Shown: positions 16,354 to 25,675, counted from the first letter of the stretch. The stretch is DNA of 60,900 bases from Methylomicrobium sp035916875 (GCF_035916875.1 NZ_JAXUHN010000065.1:1-60900); one strand, 5' to 3'. The notes: generated by a model not told the origin, from the sequence alone. Numbers and translations are program-made.

Positions 16354-16869
16354 ATGGACCGCTTAATACACAAAATCCGCGACATCCCTGATTTTCCGAA
16401 ACCCGGCATCCTCTTCAAAGACATCACTCCGCTGGTCAAAGACCCGGCCGCGCTGAAATTGTCGGTGCATCAATTGATGCAGCCATTTTTGGGCAGCGAA
16501 ATCAGCGCGATTGCCGGTATGGAAGCGCGCGGATTTATTTTCGGATCGCTGGTGGCCTGGGAAATGGGCTTGCCGTTCATTCCGCTCAGAAAACCCGGCA
16601 AGTTGCCTTATGACGTACAAACCGTTTCGTATGATCTGGAATATGGTTCTGCTGCGCTCGAAGCGCATATTGACGCGTTCGAACCGCATGACAAGGTATT
16701 ATTGATCGATGATTTATTGGCGACCGGCGGCACCGCCAGAGCCAGTTGTGAACTGATCGAAAAGCTTGGCGCCAAGGTCGTCGCTTGCGCTTTCGTCGTG
16801 GAGCTGGATTTTTTGAACGGCCGGGAAAGACTGGAGGGCTATCATGTGCACAGCCTTCTGCATTTCTAA
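16354..16869 (+). CDS. apt: Adenine phosphoribosyltransferase
   Basis: The 171-residue protein salvages adenine with PRPP to give AMP. The PRPP-binding motif is VLLIDDLLATGGTA near residues 113-126. Typical Apt blocks FPKPGILFKDITPL (about 14) and GMEARGFIFG (about 56) are present. The length is standard. Apt is a plausible neighbour of the hopanoid genes, because HpnG releases free adenine, but this link is only inference. The gene is convergent with mlaA. Confidence 0.95.
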   Translation: MDRLIHKIRDIPDFPKPGILFKDITPLVKDPAALKLSVHQLMQPFLGSEISAIAGMEARGFIFGSLVAWEMGLPFIPLRKPGKLPYDVQTVSYDLEYGSAALEAHIDAFEPHDKVLLIDDLLATGGTARASCELIEKLGAKVVACAFVVELDFLNGRERLEGYHVHSLLHF

Positions 16870-16908
16870 ACGGCGGGGTCGGCGCGGCTCCCGCGCGTAA
16901 AATTAAGA

Positions 16909-18021
16909 TTACTTCGCTTTGCGCGATTTTCTCCTGGCCTCTTCCACTTTCAATTGCTGATATTCGAAGCGGGCCAATTCATACTTTCTTTTCGCATCGC
17001 GGAACGCCTCGTTTTCAACGCTGCCGCTACCCTGAACTATTGGAGCGGCGACATCCGGAGCCGGAGACACGGAAGCGGTTTTAACCGGTTCGGCTGTGGC
17101 GCGCTGAACCGGAGGTTCAGCATTGACCGCACCGTGAACCTCAGGCGCGGTCTTGCTTGCGCCTGCTTCCGAAAGTTCCTTCGCCGCTGCCGGCTTAATG
17201 CCCGACTGCGGTTTCGCGGCATCGGTAGACTTTGTCGCATCATCCAGCAAATCGTCTTCGAAATCGGCTAAATCGTTCGTCGCCTCCGACTTGCCGTCTG
17301 TCGCCAGATTCTGCCGCCATTGCAGGAATGATTCCCGGGTAAACACATAAGGATCGAGCGCCGCCTCATCAATGAATTTAAGCGCGCCTTCCGCATTCGC
17401 GCGCGAATTCAGCATCGACACCAACTGCACCGGCAAGCCGACATAGGTCGCAGGGTTCGCCGCGGTATCGAACACCGACCCCGGAATGCCGCGCGCGGTC
17501 GATGGACCGAGGAAAGGGATCACCAGGTAAGACCCTTGCGGTACACCCCAAACTGCCAGAGTTTGTTCGAAGTCTTCGTCGTTTTGCTCGAGCCCCGCAT
17601 GTTTGGCGACATCGAACAAGCCACCAACACCAGCGGTCGTATTGATCAAGAAGCGGCCTGTATCCTGGGCGCTTTGCTGAAACTTCGCCTGCAACAGATC
17701 ATTCAGCACGACATTGATGTTTTTCAAGTTGGTGAAAAAATTCGAAACGCCGGTCTGCATGAATTGCGGGGTGACCCATTTATACGCGTCTGCGATCGGC
17801 TCTGCGACATAATTATCAACCTTGTCGTTAAACGCAAAGACCTTGCGGTTGATATTTTCATAAGGATCGACAGTGTTGGACGGGGCGGACGCAGTTGTAG
17901 CCTTTTCGCCGGTCGAGGCGCAACCGCTCAAAGCCAGGACGGCGCCCAATACGAATGGCGCGGTAAAAGTATGAAAAGGTTTACCGGGGCAAGCGCCGCC
18001 ACAAGCTTTGTTGATGACCAT
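16909..18021 (-). CDS. mlaA: MlaA/VacJ-family outer-membrane lipoprotein with a long C-terminal tail
   Basis: The 370-residue protein has a lipoprotein signal ending LALSGC (acyl cysteine near residue 34). The VacJ/MlaA domain follows at about 50-260, with DPYENINRKVFAFND, GVGGLFDVAKH and GVPQGSYLVIPFLGPS. MlaA sits in the outer membrane and removes misplaced phospholipid from the outer leaflet, passing it to MlaC. E. coli MlaA is about 250 residues. The extra 110 residues here are Ala/Pro/Glu-rich and end in a basic helical stretch, so they may be disordered. It follows the mlaC-like gene by four bases and belongs to the hpnH strand, which suggests a role in hopanoid or phospholipid traffic. 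Confidence 0.88.
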   Translation of the reverse strand: MVINKACGGACPGKPFHTFTAPFVLGAVLALSGCASTGEKATTASAPSNTVDPYENINRKVFAFNDKVDNYVAEPIADAYKWVTPQFMQTGVSNFFTNLKNINVVLNDLLQAKFQQSAQDTGRFLINTTAGVGGLFDVAKHAGLEQNDEDFEQTLAVWGVPQGSYLVIPFLGPSTARGIPGSVFDTAANPATYVGLPVQLVSMLNSRANAEGALKFIDEAALDPYVFTRESFLQWRQNLATDGKSEATNDLADFEDDLLDDATKSTDAAKPQSGIKPAAAKELSEAGASKTAPEVHGAVNAEPPVQRATAEPVKTASVSPAPDVAAPIVQGSGSVENEAFRDAKRKYELARFEYQQLKVEEARRKSRKAK

Positions 18022-18025
18022 GGGA

Positions 18026-18646
18026 TTATAACTTTGAATAATTGTCTATCTTTTCGTTGATCTTCGCGATTAAAGCGTCGAATCCTTCTCGTTGTAGTAT
18101 GGTGGTGTACTCCGATCTTCTCAAGGCCAGATCGCTGACGCCGTCGGCAATGATATTGATGATACGCCAGCTGTCGCCTTTTTCTTTCAGCCAATAGTCG
18201 AATTTATGCGACTTTTCATCCGGCACCTTGAAAAGATAATGCACCACAAGGCCACCGCGCGTCGTTTGCTCTTCGGATTCGAAAACGAACGACTCGCCGC
18301 CGTACTCCTTAAAATTATGCGCATAGGACGCGACGCTCAATTTGCTGAACACATCGACCAGTTTGTCCTGCTGCTCGCTAGTCAATTTCTCCCATTCCTT
18401 GCCGACCACCACGCGAGCGATCTTGACCAGATCGTGACTCTCAGATACCGGATTCACCAGTTTATCATATCTGCCTGCATATCCGAGCGTTTTGCCGTTT
18501 TTCATCACATCGATCAGTTCGGCCTGAAATTTTTCGACGACCGCCCTCGCGCTCATGCCGCCTGACGCTCCGGCGAATGCAGTAACCGGCGCCAGCAGCG
18601 CCAACATCAGTATCGCCAACCATTTTGATTGTTTTGCCACCATCAT
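18026..18646 (-). CDS. MlaC/Ttg2D-family periplasmic lipid carrier (HpnM-like by context)
   Basis: From ATG 18646 the protein has 206 residues with a signal peptide (MMVAKQSKWLAILML to AFAG). The Ttg2 domain follows, with TLGYAGRYDKLV, LVDVFSKLSVASYAHNF and a C-terminal IINIIADGVSDLALRRSEY. MlaC proteins carry phospholipid across the periplasm. The hopanoid-associated protein HpnM belongs to the same family, so position just after hpnH makes HpnM an equally good name. The choice cannot be made from sequence alone. The mlaA gene follows four bases later. The longer frame to 18724 would hide the signal peptide and is rejected. Confidence 0.82.
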   Translation of the reverse strand: MMVAKQSKWLAILMLALLAPVTAFAGASGGMSARAVVEKFQAELIDVMKNGKTLGYAGRYDKLVNPVSESHDLVKIARVVVGKEWEKLTSEQQDKLVDVFSKLSVASYAHNFKEYGGESFVFESEEQTTRGGLVVHYLFKVPDEKSHKFDYWLKEKGDSWRIINIIADGVSDLALRRSEYTTILQREGFDALIAKINEKIDNYSKL

Positions 18647-18820
18647 CAAATCTCGAATCTTCAAATAATTTAAACGCTTTACCACGGACCACAGGGGGGC
18701 GCAACGCCGCGCCGCCCCGATCAACCACTCTTCGAATGATTGAGCGAAGGACTTTCTATTCCCCGCGGCTTTTTAACCCGCTAGGCACCCGCAGGCGAAC
18801 CGAGTCAAATAGACTTCGAC

Positions 18821-19927
18821 TTATTCCACTCTAATAGGAATGCCTGAAAAAGTAGGCTGCGATTTTACTTCCGCATAAACCGGCGCGATCTCGGGCACCA
18901 TATCGCCACTAGTTCTAGGACCTTTGATAGCAGTCAAAATTCCCTTGATCGGATTTTTCAGCATGTCTTCGACCGCGGTCGCTTCGTAGCCGCAATGCGC
19001 CATGCAGTTCGCGCACTTCGGATTATTGACCGTACCGTATTTCTCCCACGGAGTCGTTTCGATCAATTCCTTGAAGCTGGACGCATTGCCTTCGTCGGCT
19101 AATAGGTAGCAAGGCTTTTGCCAACCGAACACATTGCGGGTCGGATTGCCCCACGGAGTGCAGTTGTAGCTTTGGTTGCCGGCGAGATAATCCAGATACA
19201 GCGCCGAATGGTTCAATTTCCATTTGCGTTTTTTCTCCTTGCCTATCCGGAAAATGCCGCGGAACAATTCCTTGACTTCCCTGCCTTTGATGAACACGTC
19301 CTGTTTCGGCGCGCGCTCATAACTGAAGCCCGGCGCAATCGTAACTCCTTCGACGCCCAATTCCGTCACATAATCGAGAAACTCGGCAACCTCATGATCT
19401 TGTTCGCCCTGAAACAACGTGCAATTGACGGTGACTCGGAAACCCTTACTGAGCGCCAACTGGATCGCTTCGACCGCGCGGTCGAATACCCCGTCCTGGC
19501 ACACCGATGCATCGTGACGCTCGCGTAGACCGTCCAAATGCACCGAAAAAGTCAGATAGGGAGACGGCTTATAATCGTCGATCCGTTTTTTCAACAGTAA
19601 CGCATTCGTACACAGATAGACATATTTCTTGCGCGCGATGATGCCTTCGATAATTTTCGGCATTTCCTTATGAATCAAAGGCTCGCCGCCCGGAATCGAC
19701 ACCATCGGCGCGTTGCATTCATCCACCGCCTGCATGCATTCTTCGTAAGAAAGGCGTTTGTCGAGAATTTCATCGGGATAATCGATCTTACCGCATCCCG
19801 CGCAGGCTAGATTGCAACGGAACAGCGGCTCCAGCATCAACACCAAGGGATATTTTTTCACGCCTTTGATTTTTTGCTTGAGCAGATAACTACCTACGGT
19901 AAACTGTTGACGTAATGGAACTCCCAC
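18821..19927 (-). CDS. hpnH: Hopanoid biosynthesis radical SAM protein, adenosylhopane-forming
   Basis: The 368-residue protein matches HpnH, which joins a 5'-deoxyadenosyl group to diploptene and starts the C35 side chain. The radical SAM cysteines are C38, C42 and C45 in CNLACAGC. A C-terminal Cys set is seen in CANCMAHCG. The start is set to GTG 19927, giving MGVPLRQQF, because GGAGG lies eight bases before it and the family begins this way. The GTG at 19942 would place the ribosome site inside the gene. It diverges from sqs and leads mlaC and mlaA. Confidence 0.93.
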   Translation of the reverse strand: MGVPLRQQFTVGSYLLKQKIKGVKKYPLVLMLEPLFRCNLACAGCGKIDYPDEILDKRLSYEECMQAVDECNAPMVSIPGGEPLIHKEMPKIIEGIIARKKYVYLCTNALLLKKRIDDYKPSPYLTFSVHLDGLRERHDASVCQDGVFDRAVEAIQLALSKGFRVTVNCTLFQGEQDHEVAEFLDYVTELGVEGVTIAPGFSYERAPKQDVFIKGREVKELFRGIFRIGKEKKRKWKLNHSALYLDYLAGNQSYNCTPWGNPTRNVFGWQKPCYLLADEGNASSFKELIETTPWEKYGTVNNPKCANCMAHCGYEATAVEDMLKNPIKGILTAIKGPRTSGDMVPEIAPVYAEVKSQPTFSGIPIRVE

Positions 19928-20012
19928 GAGCAAACCCTCCACATAAATTTCAAAAAAATTGCGAATCCATCCGACCCGCCATCCTAAAACCGACGCCGAC
20001 TCAATACCCGGC

Positions 20013-20305
20013 TGTTGTTATAAAACAACACACCGATCATTGCACCAACCCATCCGCCCCAATCCAAGTAAAATAACCCAAAAAAGCGGACGATTTCAGC
20101 GAGCGTCTGTTTCATTTTGGTGATAAGAATACTCTTTTTTTTCAACCGACTCCAGTATTAACAACAAAACATCTAAATTCCGCGACGAAGTCGTCACCAA
20201 AAGCATGATCACCCCGCCCCCTACAATAATAATAAGATGTTGTTTTTAATACATATTTAAACAACAAATGAATACCAAAGCAAACTCGTTGGCAACAAAA
20301 CAACA
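20013..20305. promoter_or_regulatory. Divergent hpnH-sqs control region with repeated AACAACA half-sites
   Basis: The 466-bp gap between hpnH and sqs holds no gene. It contains TGTTGTT at 20013-20019 and 20238-20244, and AACAACA at 20024-20030, 20160-20166, 20260-20266 and 20299-20305. The first pair forms a perfect 7-4-7 palindrome (20013-20030), and 20238-20266 is the same pair with a 15-base spacer. Repeated half-sites in a divergent promoter region suggest an operator for a hopanoid regulator, which is inferred. The region is AT-rich, so chance contributes. The remaining sequence shows nothing more. Confidence 0.45.
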
Positions 20306-20310
20306 TTACT

Positions 20311-20339
20311 TTGCAAATTACCAACAAACAGGCTATCAT
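20311..20339 (+). promoter_or_regulatory. Candidate sigma-70 promoter of sqs-shc-hpnG-hpnO
   Basis: TTGCAA at 20311-20316 and TATCAT at 20334-20339 are 17 bp apart and match the -35 and -10 consensus at four and five of six positions. Transcription would start near 20346, about 48 bases before the sqs ATG, just after the last AACAACA motif. Confidence 0.5.
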
Positions 20340-20393
20340 TGCCGCTAATGAATAATAGAAGCACCCATTCAACAGGCCAATGGATTACCGCTT

Positions 20394-21494
20394 ATGAATA
20401 AAGATCGAGATTTTTTGAACGACCCTAAATCACTAAGCAAACTGCCTGACGACGCCTTTCAAACGGAACTGCTTAAAGGTGTGTCCAGAACGTTTGCATT
20501 GACCATTCCGCAGCTGCCGAAAACTCTGTACGGACCGGTCGCGAATGCTTATTTGTTGTGCCGCATCGTCGATACGATCGAAGACGAAGTGTCGCTGACG
20601 CCGGAGCAAAAAAATTATTTTTGTTCCGAGTTCATCGACGTGGTCAAAACCGGGATCAACTCCGAGCCATTCGCTGCCGAATTGGCGCCGTTGTTGTCGG
20701 ATAAAACGCTGCCCTCCGAACACACCTTGATCCATGTGTTGCCGCGGGTGATCGAGATCACGCATTCGTTCGAACCCGAACAGATCAATGCGCTGGCCGA
20801 CTGCGTCGCGACGATGGCCGAAGGCATGTCCGCGTTCCAGGCGCAAAATCTGCACCATGGTCTGGCCACGCTCGCGGACCTCGACAAATACTGTTATTAC
20901 GTCGCCGGCTGCGTCGGCGAAATGCTGGCCAAACTCTTTTGCCATTACTCGCCGGCAATCTCAGAGCACAAGGAAGAGCTTCTGCGCTTGTCGGTCTCTT
21001 TTGGCCAGGGCCTGCAAATGACCAATATTTTGAAAGATATTTGGGACGATGCCGAACGCGGCGTCTGCTGGCTGCCGCAGGATATTTTCCGCGAAGCCGG
21101 CTTCGATCTGAAAAAACTGGCGCTCGATGCGAACGACCCGAATTATAAACAAGGTTTGACGCACCTAATCGGCATCGCACACGGCCATTTGCACAATGCC
21201 TTGCGTTACACTCAACTGCTGCCGACGCACGAAACGGGCCTCCGAAATTTCTGCCTGTGGGCCCTCGGCATGGCAGTGCTAACACTGAAAAAGATCAAAC
21301 ACCATCTCGATTTCAACCGCTCAGAGCAAGTCAAGATTTCCCGGAAAAGCGTAAAGGCGACGATTTTCGCGACCAAGCTGACCGTACGCAGCAACCTGCT
21401 GCTCGGCCTGCTTTTCCATATCGCCGGGCGAGAACTCAAAACGCCCGAATGGCAATACACCGAACCTAACTTATTGGCTCAAATAAATCATTAA
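20394..21494 (+). CDS. sqs: Squalene synthase (farnesyl-diphosphate farnesyltransferase type)
   Basis: The 366-residue protein belongs to the squalene/phytoene synthase family. The two aspartate motifs that bind the diphosphates are DTIEDE near residue 61 and DIWDDAERG near 222. It also has VSRTFALTIPQLP (about 30) and YCYYVAGCVGEML (about 165). Its length and the location directly before squalene-hopene cyclase fit a single-enzyme squalene synthase rather than the shorter HpnC/HpnD pair, and no hpnCDE genes are here. The reaction is two farnesyl diphosphates to presqualene diphosphate to squalene with NADPH. A phytoene synthase role is possible but unlikely in this context. The shc gene follows by nine bases. 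Confidence 0.85.
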   Translation: MNKDRDFLNDPKSLSKLPDDAFQTELLKGVSRTFALTIPQLPKTLYGPVANAYLLCRIVDTIEDEVSLTPEQKNYFCSEFIDVVKTGINSEPFAAELAPLLSDKTLPSEHTLIHVLPRVIEITHSFEPEQINALADCVATMAEGMSAFQAQNLHHGLATLADLDKYCYYVAGCVGEMLAKLFCHYSPAISEHKEELLRLSVSFGQGLQMTNILKDIWDDAERGVCWLPQDIFREAGFDLKKLALDANDPNYKQGLTHLIGIAHGHLHNALRYTQLLPTHETGLRNFCLWALGMAVLTLKKIKHHLDFNRSEQVKISRKSVKATIFATKLTVRSNLLLGLLFHIAGRELKTPEWQYTEPNLLAQINH

Positions 21495-21503
21495 GGACAC
21501 TCC

Positions 21504-23459
21504 ATGTTTACCGATGCTGCCACACAGATAAATACCGGCGCTGCTCCTAGTTCATCGACACCGATACAGTCTCATGCCTACGATCTCGATCGAGCGATCA
21601 AAAAAGCGCAGGACAGCCTGATCAAACTACAAGACCCTACCGGTTTCTGGGTCTTCGAACTGGAATGCGACTGCACGATTCCGGCCGAATACATCATGAT
21701 GATGCATTTCGTCGACGACATTGATACGACGCTGCAAAACAAGCTTGCTAAGTATCTGCGCTCACGCCAATCCGAAGACGGCAGCTATCCGCTGTTTACC
21801 GGCGGCCCGGGCGATATCAGCTGTAGCGTCAAGGTCTATTACGCGCTGAAAATGGCCGGCGACGACATCGACGCGCTGCACATGCAGCGTTTGCGCGCGT
21901 GGATTTTGAGCCGGGGCGGCGCCGCGAAAGCGAATGTGTTCACCCGCATCGCACTGGCGACCTTCGAGCAGTTGCCATGGCGCGGCGTGCCTTATATCCC
22001 GGTCGAAATCATGTTGTTCCCGAAATGGTTTCCTTTCCATCTGGACAAAGTCTCGTACTGGTCCCGAACCGTGATGGTGCCGTTGTTCATTCTGTGCAGC
22101 ATGCAGGCGAAGGCCAAGAACCCGCACAAAATCAGCGTTCTCGAATTGTTCACCGTGCATCCCGACGAGGAACGGCATTATTTCCCGGAAAGAACTCTGC
22201 TGAACAAGATATTCCTGGGCCTGGATAAATTGGGCCGCCTGACTGCGCCTTTGATTCCGAAAAAGATGCATGACCGCGCGATCGAAAAAGCGCTGGCTTG
22301 GTTCACCGAGCGTCTGAACGGCGAAGACGGTCTCGGCGGCATTTTCCCGGCGATGGTTAACGCCTATGAATCGATGCTGCTGCTCGGCATGCCCGAAGAT
22401 CACCCGAATGTCGTGATTGCCCGCCAATCGATCGACAAACTGCTGGTGATCAATGAAGACGACGCCTATTGCCAGGCTTGTCTGTCGCCGGTCTGGGATA
22501 CCGGTTTGGCGTCACTCGCACTGCAGGAAGCGGATCGGGTCGGCAACCGGAACAGCCTGACGAAAGCCTATGCCTGGCTCAAAAGCAAGCAATTGAAGGA
22601 TGAGCCAGGCGACTGGCGGGTTTCGAGACCGAACTTGCCGGGTGGAGGCTGGGCTTTCCAGTTCAATAACCCGTATTATCCTGACGTTGACGATACCGCG
22701 GTCGTCGCCTTTGCGATGGCTGATTCCGATCTGCCCGGCATGGAAGAACCTGTGCAGCGCGCGACCCGCTGGATTGAAGGCATGCAGTCGAAAAACGGCG
22801 GCTACGGCGCTTTCGATGTCGATAATACCCATTATTATTTGAATGAGATTCCTTTCGCCGATCACGGCGCCCTGCTGGACCCTCCGACCGCCGATGTCAG
22901 CGCGCGCTGTGCGATGCTGATGGCTAAAGTCGCAAGGGAGCACAAGAACTACCTGCCGGCGCTTGATCGCACGATCGCGTATCTGCGCAACGAACAGGAA
23001 ACCGACGGTTCTTGGTTCGGCCGTTGGGGCACCAACTATATTTATGGCACCTGGTCGGTGCTTTTGGGCCTGGAACAGACCGGCCTGCCGAAAGATGACC
23101 CGATGTACCGGAAAGCGGTAAAATGGCTAAAGAGCGTCCAACGCGAAGACGGAGGCTGGGGCGAAGACAACTTCAGCTACCACGACACCAGCTTCAGCGG
23201 GAAATACCGTTTTAGCACCGCGTTTCAGACCGCCTGGGCAGTACTCGCGCTGATCGCCGCCGGCGAAGTGGAAAGCCCGGAAGTCAAAGCCGGCATCGAC
23301 TTCATCCTCCGTAAGCAGCAAGCCGACGGCTTCTGGAACGACAAATGCTTCACCGCCCCCGGGTTTCCGCGCGTGTTCTATCTGAAATATCACGGTTATG
23401 ACAAGTTCTTCCCACTCTGGGCGCTGGCGCGTTACCGCAACGAGTTAGCGAAACAGTGA
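21504..23459 (+). CDS. shc: Squalene-hopene cyclase
   Basis: This 651-residue protein cyclises squalene to hopene and diplopterol. The catalytic acid motif is DVDDTAV at about residues 393-399. Repeated QW motifs are visible (for example QDPTGFW near 43, QSEDGSYPLF near 88, QSKNGGYGAF, QETDGSWFGRWG, QREDGGWGEDN, QQADGFW), which stabilise the alpha-barrel fold. The length is normal. It is a monotopic membrane enzyme in other bacteria. It sits between sqs and hpnG and overlaps hpnG by four bases (GTGA). Confidence 0.97.
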   Translation: MFTDAATQINTGAAPSSSTPIQSHAYDLDRAIKKAQDSLIKLQDPTGFWVFELECDCTIPAEYIMMMHFVDDIDTTLQNKLAKYLRSRQSEDGSYPLFTGGPGDISCSVKVYYALKMAGDDIDALHMQRLRAWILSRGGAAKANVFTRIALATFEQLPWRGVPYIPVEIMLFPKWFPFHLDKVSYWSRTVMVPLFILCSMQAKAKNPHKISVLELFTVHPDEERHYFPERTLLNKIFLGLDKLGRLTAPLIPKKMHDRAIEKALAWFTERLNGEDGLGGIFPAMVNAYESMLLLGMPEDHPNVVIARQSIDKLLVINEDDAYCQACLSPVWDTGLASLALQEADRVGNRNSLTKAYAWLKSKQLKDEPGDWRVSRPNLPGGGWAFQFNNPYYPDVDDTAVVAFAMADSDLPGMEEPVQRATRWIEGMQSKNGGYGAFDVDNTHYYLNEIPFADHGALLDPPTADVSARCAMLMAKVAREHKNYLPALDRTIAYLRNEQETDGSWFGRWGTNYIYGTWSVLLGLEQTGLPKDDPMYRKAVKWLKSVQREDGGWGEDNFSYHDTSFSGKYRFSTAFQTAWAVLALIAAGEVESPEVKAGIDFILRKQQADGFWNDKCFTAPGFPRVFYLKYHGYDKFFPLWALARYRNELAKQ

Positions 23460-24211
23460 TTACCGGTATCGTTGTCGCGTTGCCCGAAGAACTTGTCACG
23501 CTGACATCCAAACGCATAGGCAAAGGTCATTGCGTTTTAATCGGTGACAAGATTCTGGTTGCCTGCGCGGGCATGGGACCAGCCAACGCGGCCGCAGCAG
23601 CCGAACTGCTGATTGCGAAAGGCGCAACCCAAATAATTAGCTGGGGCTGTGCCGCCGCATTGGAGCCGTCGGTGAAACCGGGAGATCTGGCGCTGGCCGA
23701 GTGTCTGCTCGCTGCCGACAACGAAGAAATTACGGTCAGCGCCGACTGGCTCGACCACGCCCGATCTGTGCTGGCAGGCGCATTTACCGACAGCCGGGGA
23801 CAAGCCGTTTTACATGTCGGTCTTTTGACCGAAAGTACCCATGTCGTGGCTTCGAGCGAAACAAAACCACTGCTGCATTCGTTAACAGGCGCACTGGCGC
23901 TGGACATGGAAAGCTGTTCGGCCGCGAAGGTTGCCCAAAAACACGGACTGCCTTTTCTCGCGATACGCGCGATTGCCGACCCGGCCGACATGGGACTGCC
24001 GCAAGCGGTAGTGTATGCGACCAACACCGACGGCGAAGTCGCCATCGGCAAATTATTAGGCTATCTGACTCGACATCCTGCACAACTGCCGGGCCTGATA
24101 AAACTCGGCATCTATTTCAGCAGGGCCAAACGCACCTTGAAACAGGCCGCCGGCCTGCTCGATTCGATCGCTGAGTTCAATTGTCCACCTGCCAGTCGGC
24201 AAGCCTCTTGA
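23456..24211 (+). CDS. hpnG: Adenosylhopane nucleosidase/phosphorylase
   Basis: The 251-residue protein is a PNP/UDP-phosphorylase superfamily member. It has an early ITGIVVALPEEL strand, VACAGMGPANAAAA (about 35-48) and the base-site block LALDMESCSAAKVA near 147. HpnG removes adenine from adenosylhopane and yields ribosylhopane (or its phosphate). The GTG start overlaps the shc stop and therefore implies translational coupling. MTA/SAH nucleosidase is the main alternative for this fold, but the hopanoid context decides. A C-terminal extension after about residue 210 is slightly basic and unlike MTAN. Confidence 0.88.
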   Translation: MITGIVVALPEELVTLTSKRIGKGHCVLIGDKILVACAGMGPANAAAAAELLIAKGATQIISWGCAAALEPSVKPGDLALAECLLAADNEEITVSADWLDHARSVLAGAFTDSRGQAVLHVGLLTESTHVVASSETKPLLHSLTGALALDMESCSAAKVAQKHGLPFLAIRAIADPADMGLPQAVVYATNTDGEVAIGKLLGYLTRHPAQLPGLIKLGIYFSRAKRTLKQAAGLLDSIAEFNCPPASRQAS

Positions 24212-24274
24212 CCGGCGCATTTTTTGAAAGTTTTTTGCCCACCCAAATAATTAACCACGAAAGACCGTTCATAT

Positions 24275-25666
24275 ATGTCATTCAGTATCGCCGAGCTTTT
24301 TGCTCAACACAGCACCGACAAATTCGATCTGCACGAACAGTTTCTAAACAATCAGATGGTTCGCGTATTGAAAACGATCGGCTATGACCGCCACTACCAG
24401 CGCGCAGTCGGCCAATATCTTTACGATCAACAGGGTAACGAATATTTGGACCTGTTGAGCGGCTTTGGCGTCTTCGCGATCGGCCGCAATCATCCGACCG
24501 TGATCAGCGCCCTGCATGAAACCCTGACCCTGGAATTGCCGAATCTGGTGCAATTGGACGTATCGGTGCTGAGCGGCCTGTTGGCGCAGGAAACCCTGAA
24601 GACCACGCCGGACAATCTGACCAAGATGTTCTTCTGCAACTCCGGCACCGAAGCGGTCGAGGCGGCGATCAAATTCGCCCGCTACACGACCAAGCGCGAA
24701 AAGATCGTGTTCTGCGAGCATGCTTATCACGGCCTGACGATGGGTTCCCTGTCGCTGAACGGTGAACCGATTTTCCGCGAAGGCTTCGGCCCGCTGTTGC
24801 CGGGCTGCAGCGCGGTGCCGTTCAACGATCTTGTCGCGCTCGAAAAAGCCTTGAGCAACAAGGACGTCGCCGCCTTCATCGTCGAGCCGATCCAGGGCAA
24901 GGGCGTAAACCTCCCGGACGACGATTACCTGCCCGAAGTCGAAAAACTCTGCAAAAAATACGGCACCCTGTTCGTCGCCGACGAAGTACAGACCGGACTC
25001 GGCCGGACCGGCAAGTTCTGGGCGATCGAACACTGGAACGTGAAGCCGGACATGATCTGCATGGCGAAGGCCCTGTCCGGCGGTTTCGTGCCGGTCGGCG
25101 GCGTCGCGATGACCGCCAAGATCATGGACAGCGTCTATAACCGGATGGACCGTGCGGTCGTGCACGGCTCGACCTTCTCAAAGAACAACATGGCGATGTC
25201 CGCGGGCCTTGCGACCCTGCATGTAATGCGGGAAGAAAAACTGGTCGAAAACAGCGCGAAAGTCGGCGACGAGATCATCGCCACCTTGAATACGATGGCC
25301 TCGAAATATGAGTTCCTGAAGGAGGCACGCGGCAAGGGCATGATGATCGCGATCGAATTCCATACCCCGAAAAGCCTGACCCTGAAGGCGGCCTGGGCGA
25401 TGCTCGAAGCGGCCAACAAGGGCCTGTTCTGCCAAATGATCACGATCCCGCTGTTCAAGGAGCACCGGATTCTGACCCAGGTGGCCGGCCACGGCATGAA
25501 CGTGGTCAAGCTGCTGCCGCCGTTGAACCTAACTCAGAAAGACCGCGACCATATCATTACTTCCTTCGACAAGACGATCTCCGACACCCATCAAATCTCC
25601 GGCGCAATCTGGGACTTGGGCAAAAATCTTGCCAGCCATGCGCTAAAAGGCAAAACCGGAAACTGA
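24275..25666 (+). CDS. hpnO: Aminobacteriohopanetriol synthase, class III aminotransferase
   Basis: The 463-residue PLP enzyme has the class III aminotransferase layout. GTEAVEAAIKFAR near 127 contacts the cofactor phosphate. VADEVQTGLGRTG near 229 holds the pyridine-binding Asp, and STFSKNN near 300 holds the PLP lysine. HpnO aminates the C35 end of ribosylhopane-derived intermediates and gives aminobacteriohopanepolyols, which are prominent in methanotrophs. Acetylornithine or 4-aminobutyrate aminotransferases share the fold, but the position after hpnG and the length of 463 favour HpnO. Only 63 bases separate it from hpnG, and copC follows nine bases later. Confidence 0.87.
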   Translation: MSFSIAELFAQHSTDKFDLHEQFLNNQMVRVLKTIGYDRHYQRAVGQYLYDQQGNEYLDLLSGFGVFAIGRNHPTVISALHETLTLELPNLVQLDVSVLSGLLAQETLKTTPDNLTKMFFCNSGTEAVEAAIKFARYTTKREKIVFCEHAYHGLTMGSLSLNGEPIFREGFGPLLPGCSAVPFNDLVALEKALSNKDVAAFIVEPIQGKGVNLPDDDYLPEVEKLCKKYGTLFVADEVQTGLGRTGKFWAIEHWNVKPDMICMAKALSGGFVPVGGVAMTAKIMDSVYNRMDRAVVHGSTFSKNNMAMSAGLATLHVMREEKLVENSAKVGDEIIATLNTMASKYEFLKEARGKGMMIAIEFHTPKSLTLKAAWAMLEAANKGLFCQMITIPLFKEHRILTQVAGHGMNVVKLLPPLNLTQKDRDHIITSFDKTISDTHQISGAIWDLGKNLASHALKGKTGN

Positions 25667-25675
25667 GTGAATTGA

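Noticed and set aside
24344..25165. 273-residue minus-strand open frame opposite hpnO
   Set aside because: It is antisense to a clear PLP enzyme, is rich in His/Gln/Arg from reverse codon bias, and has no family features.
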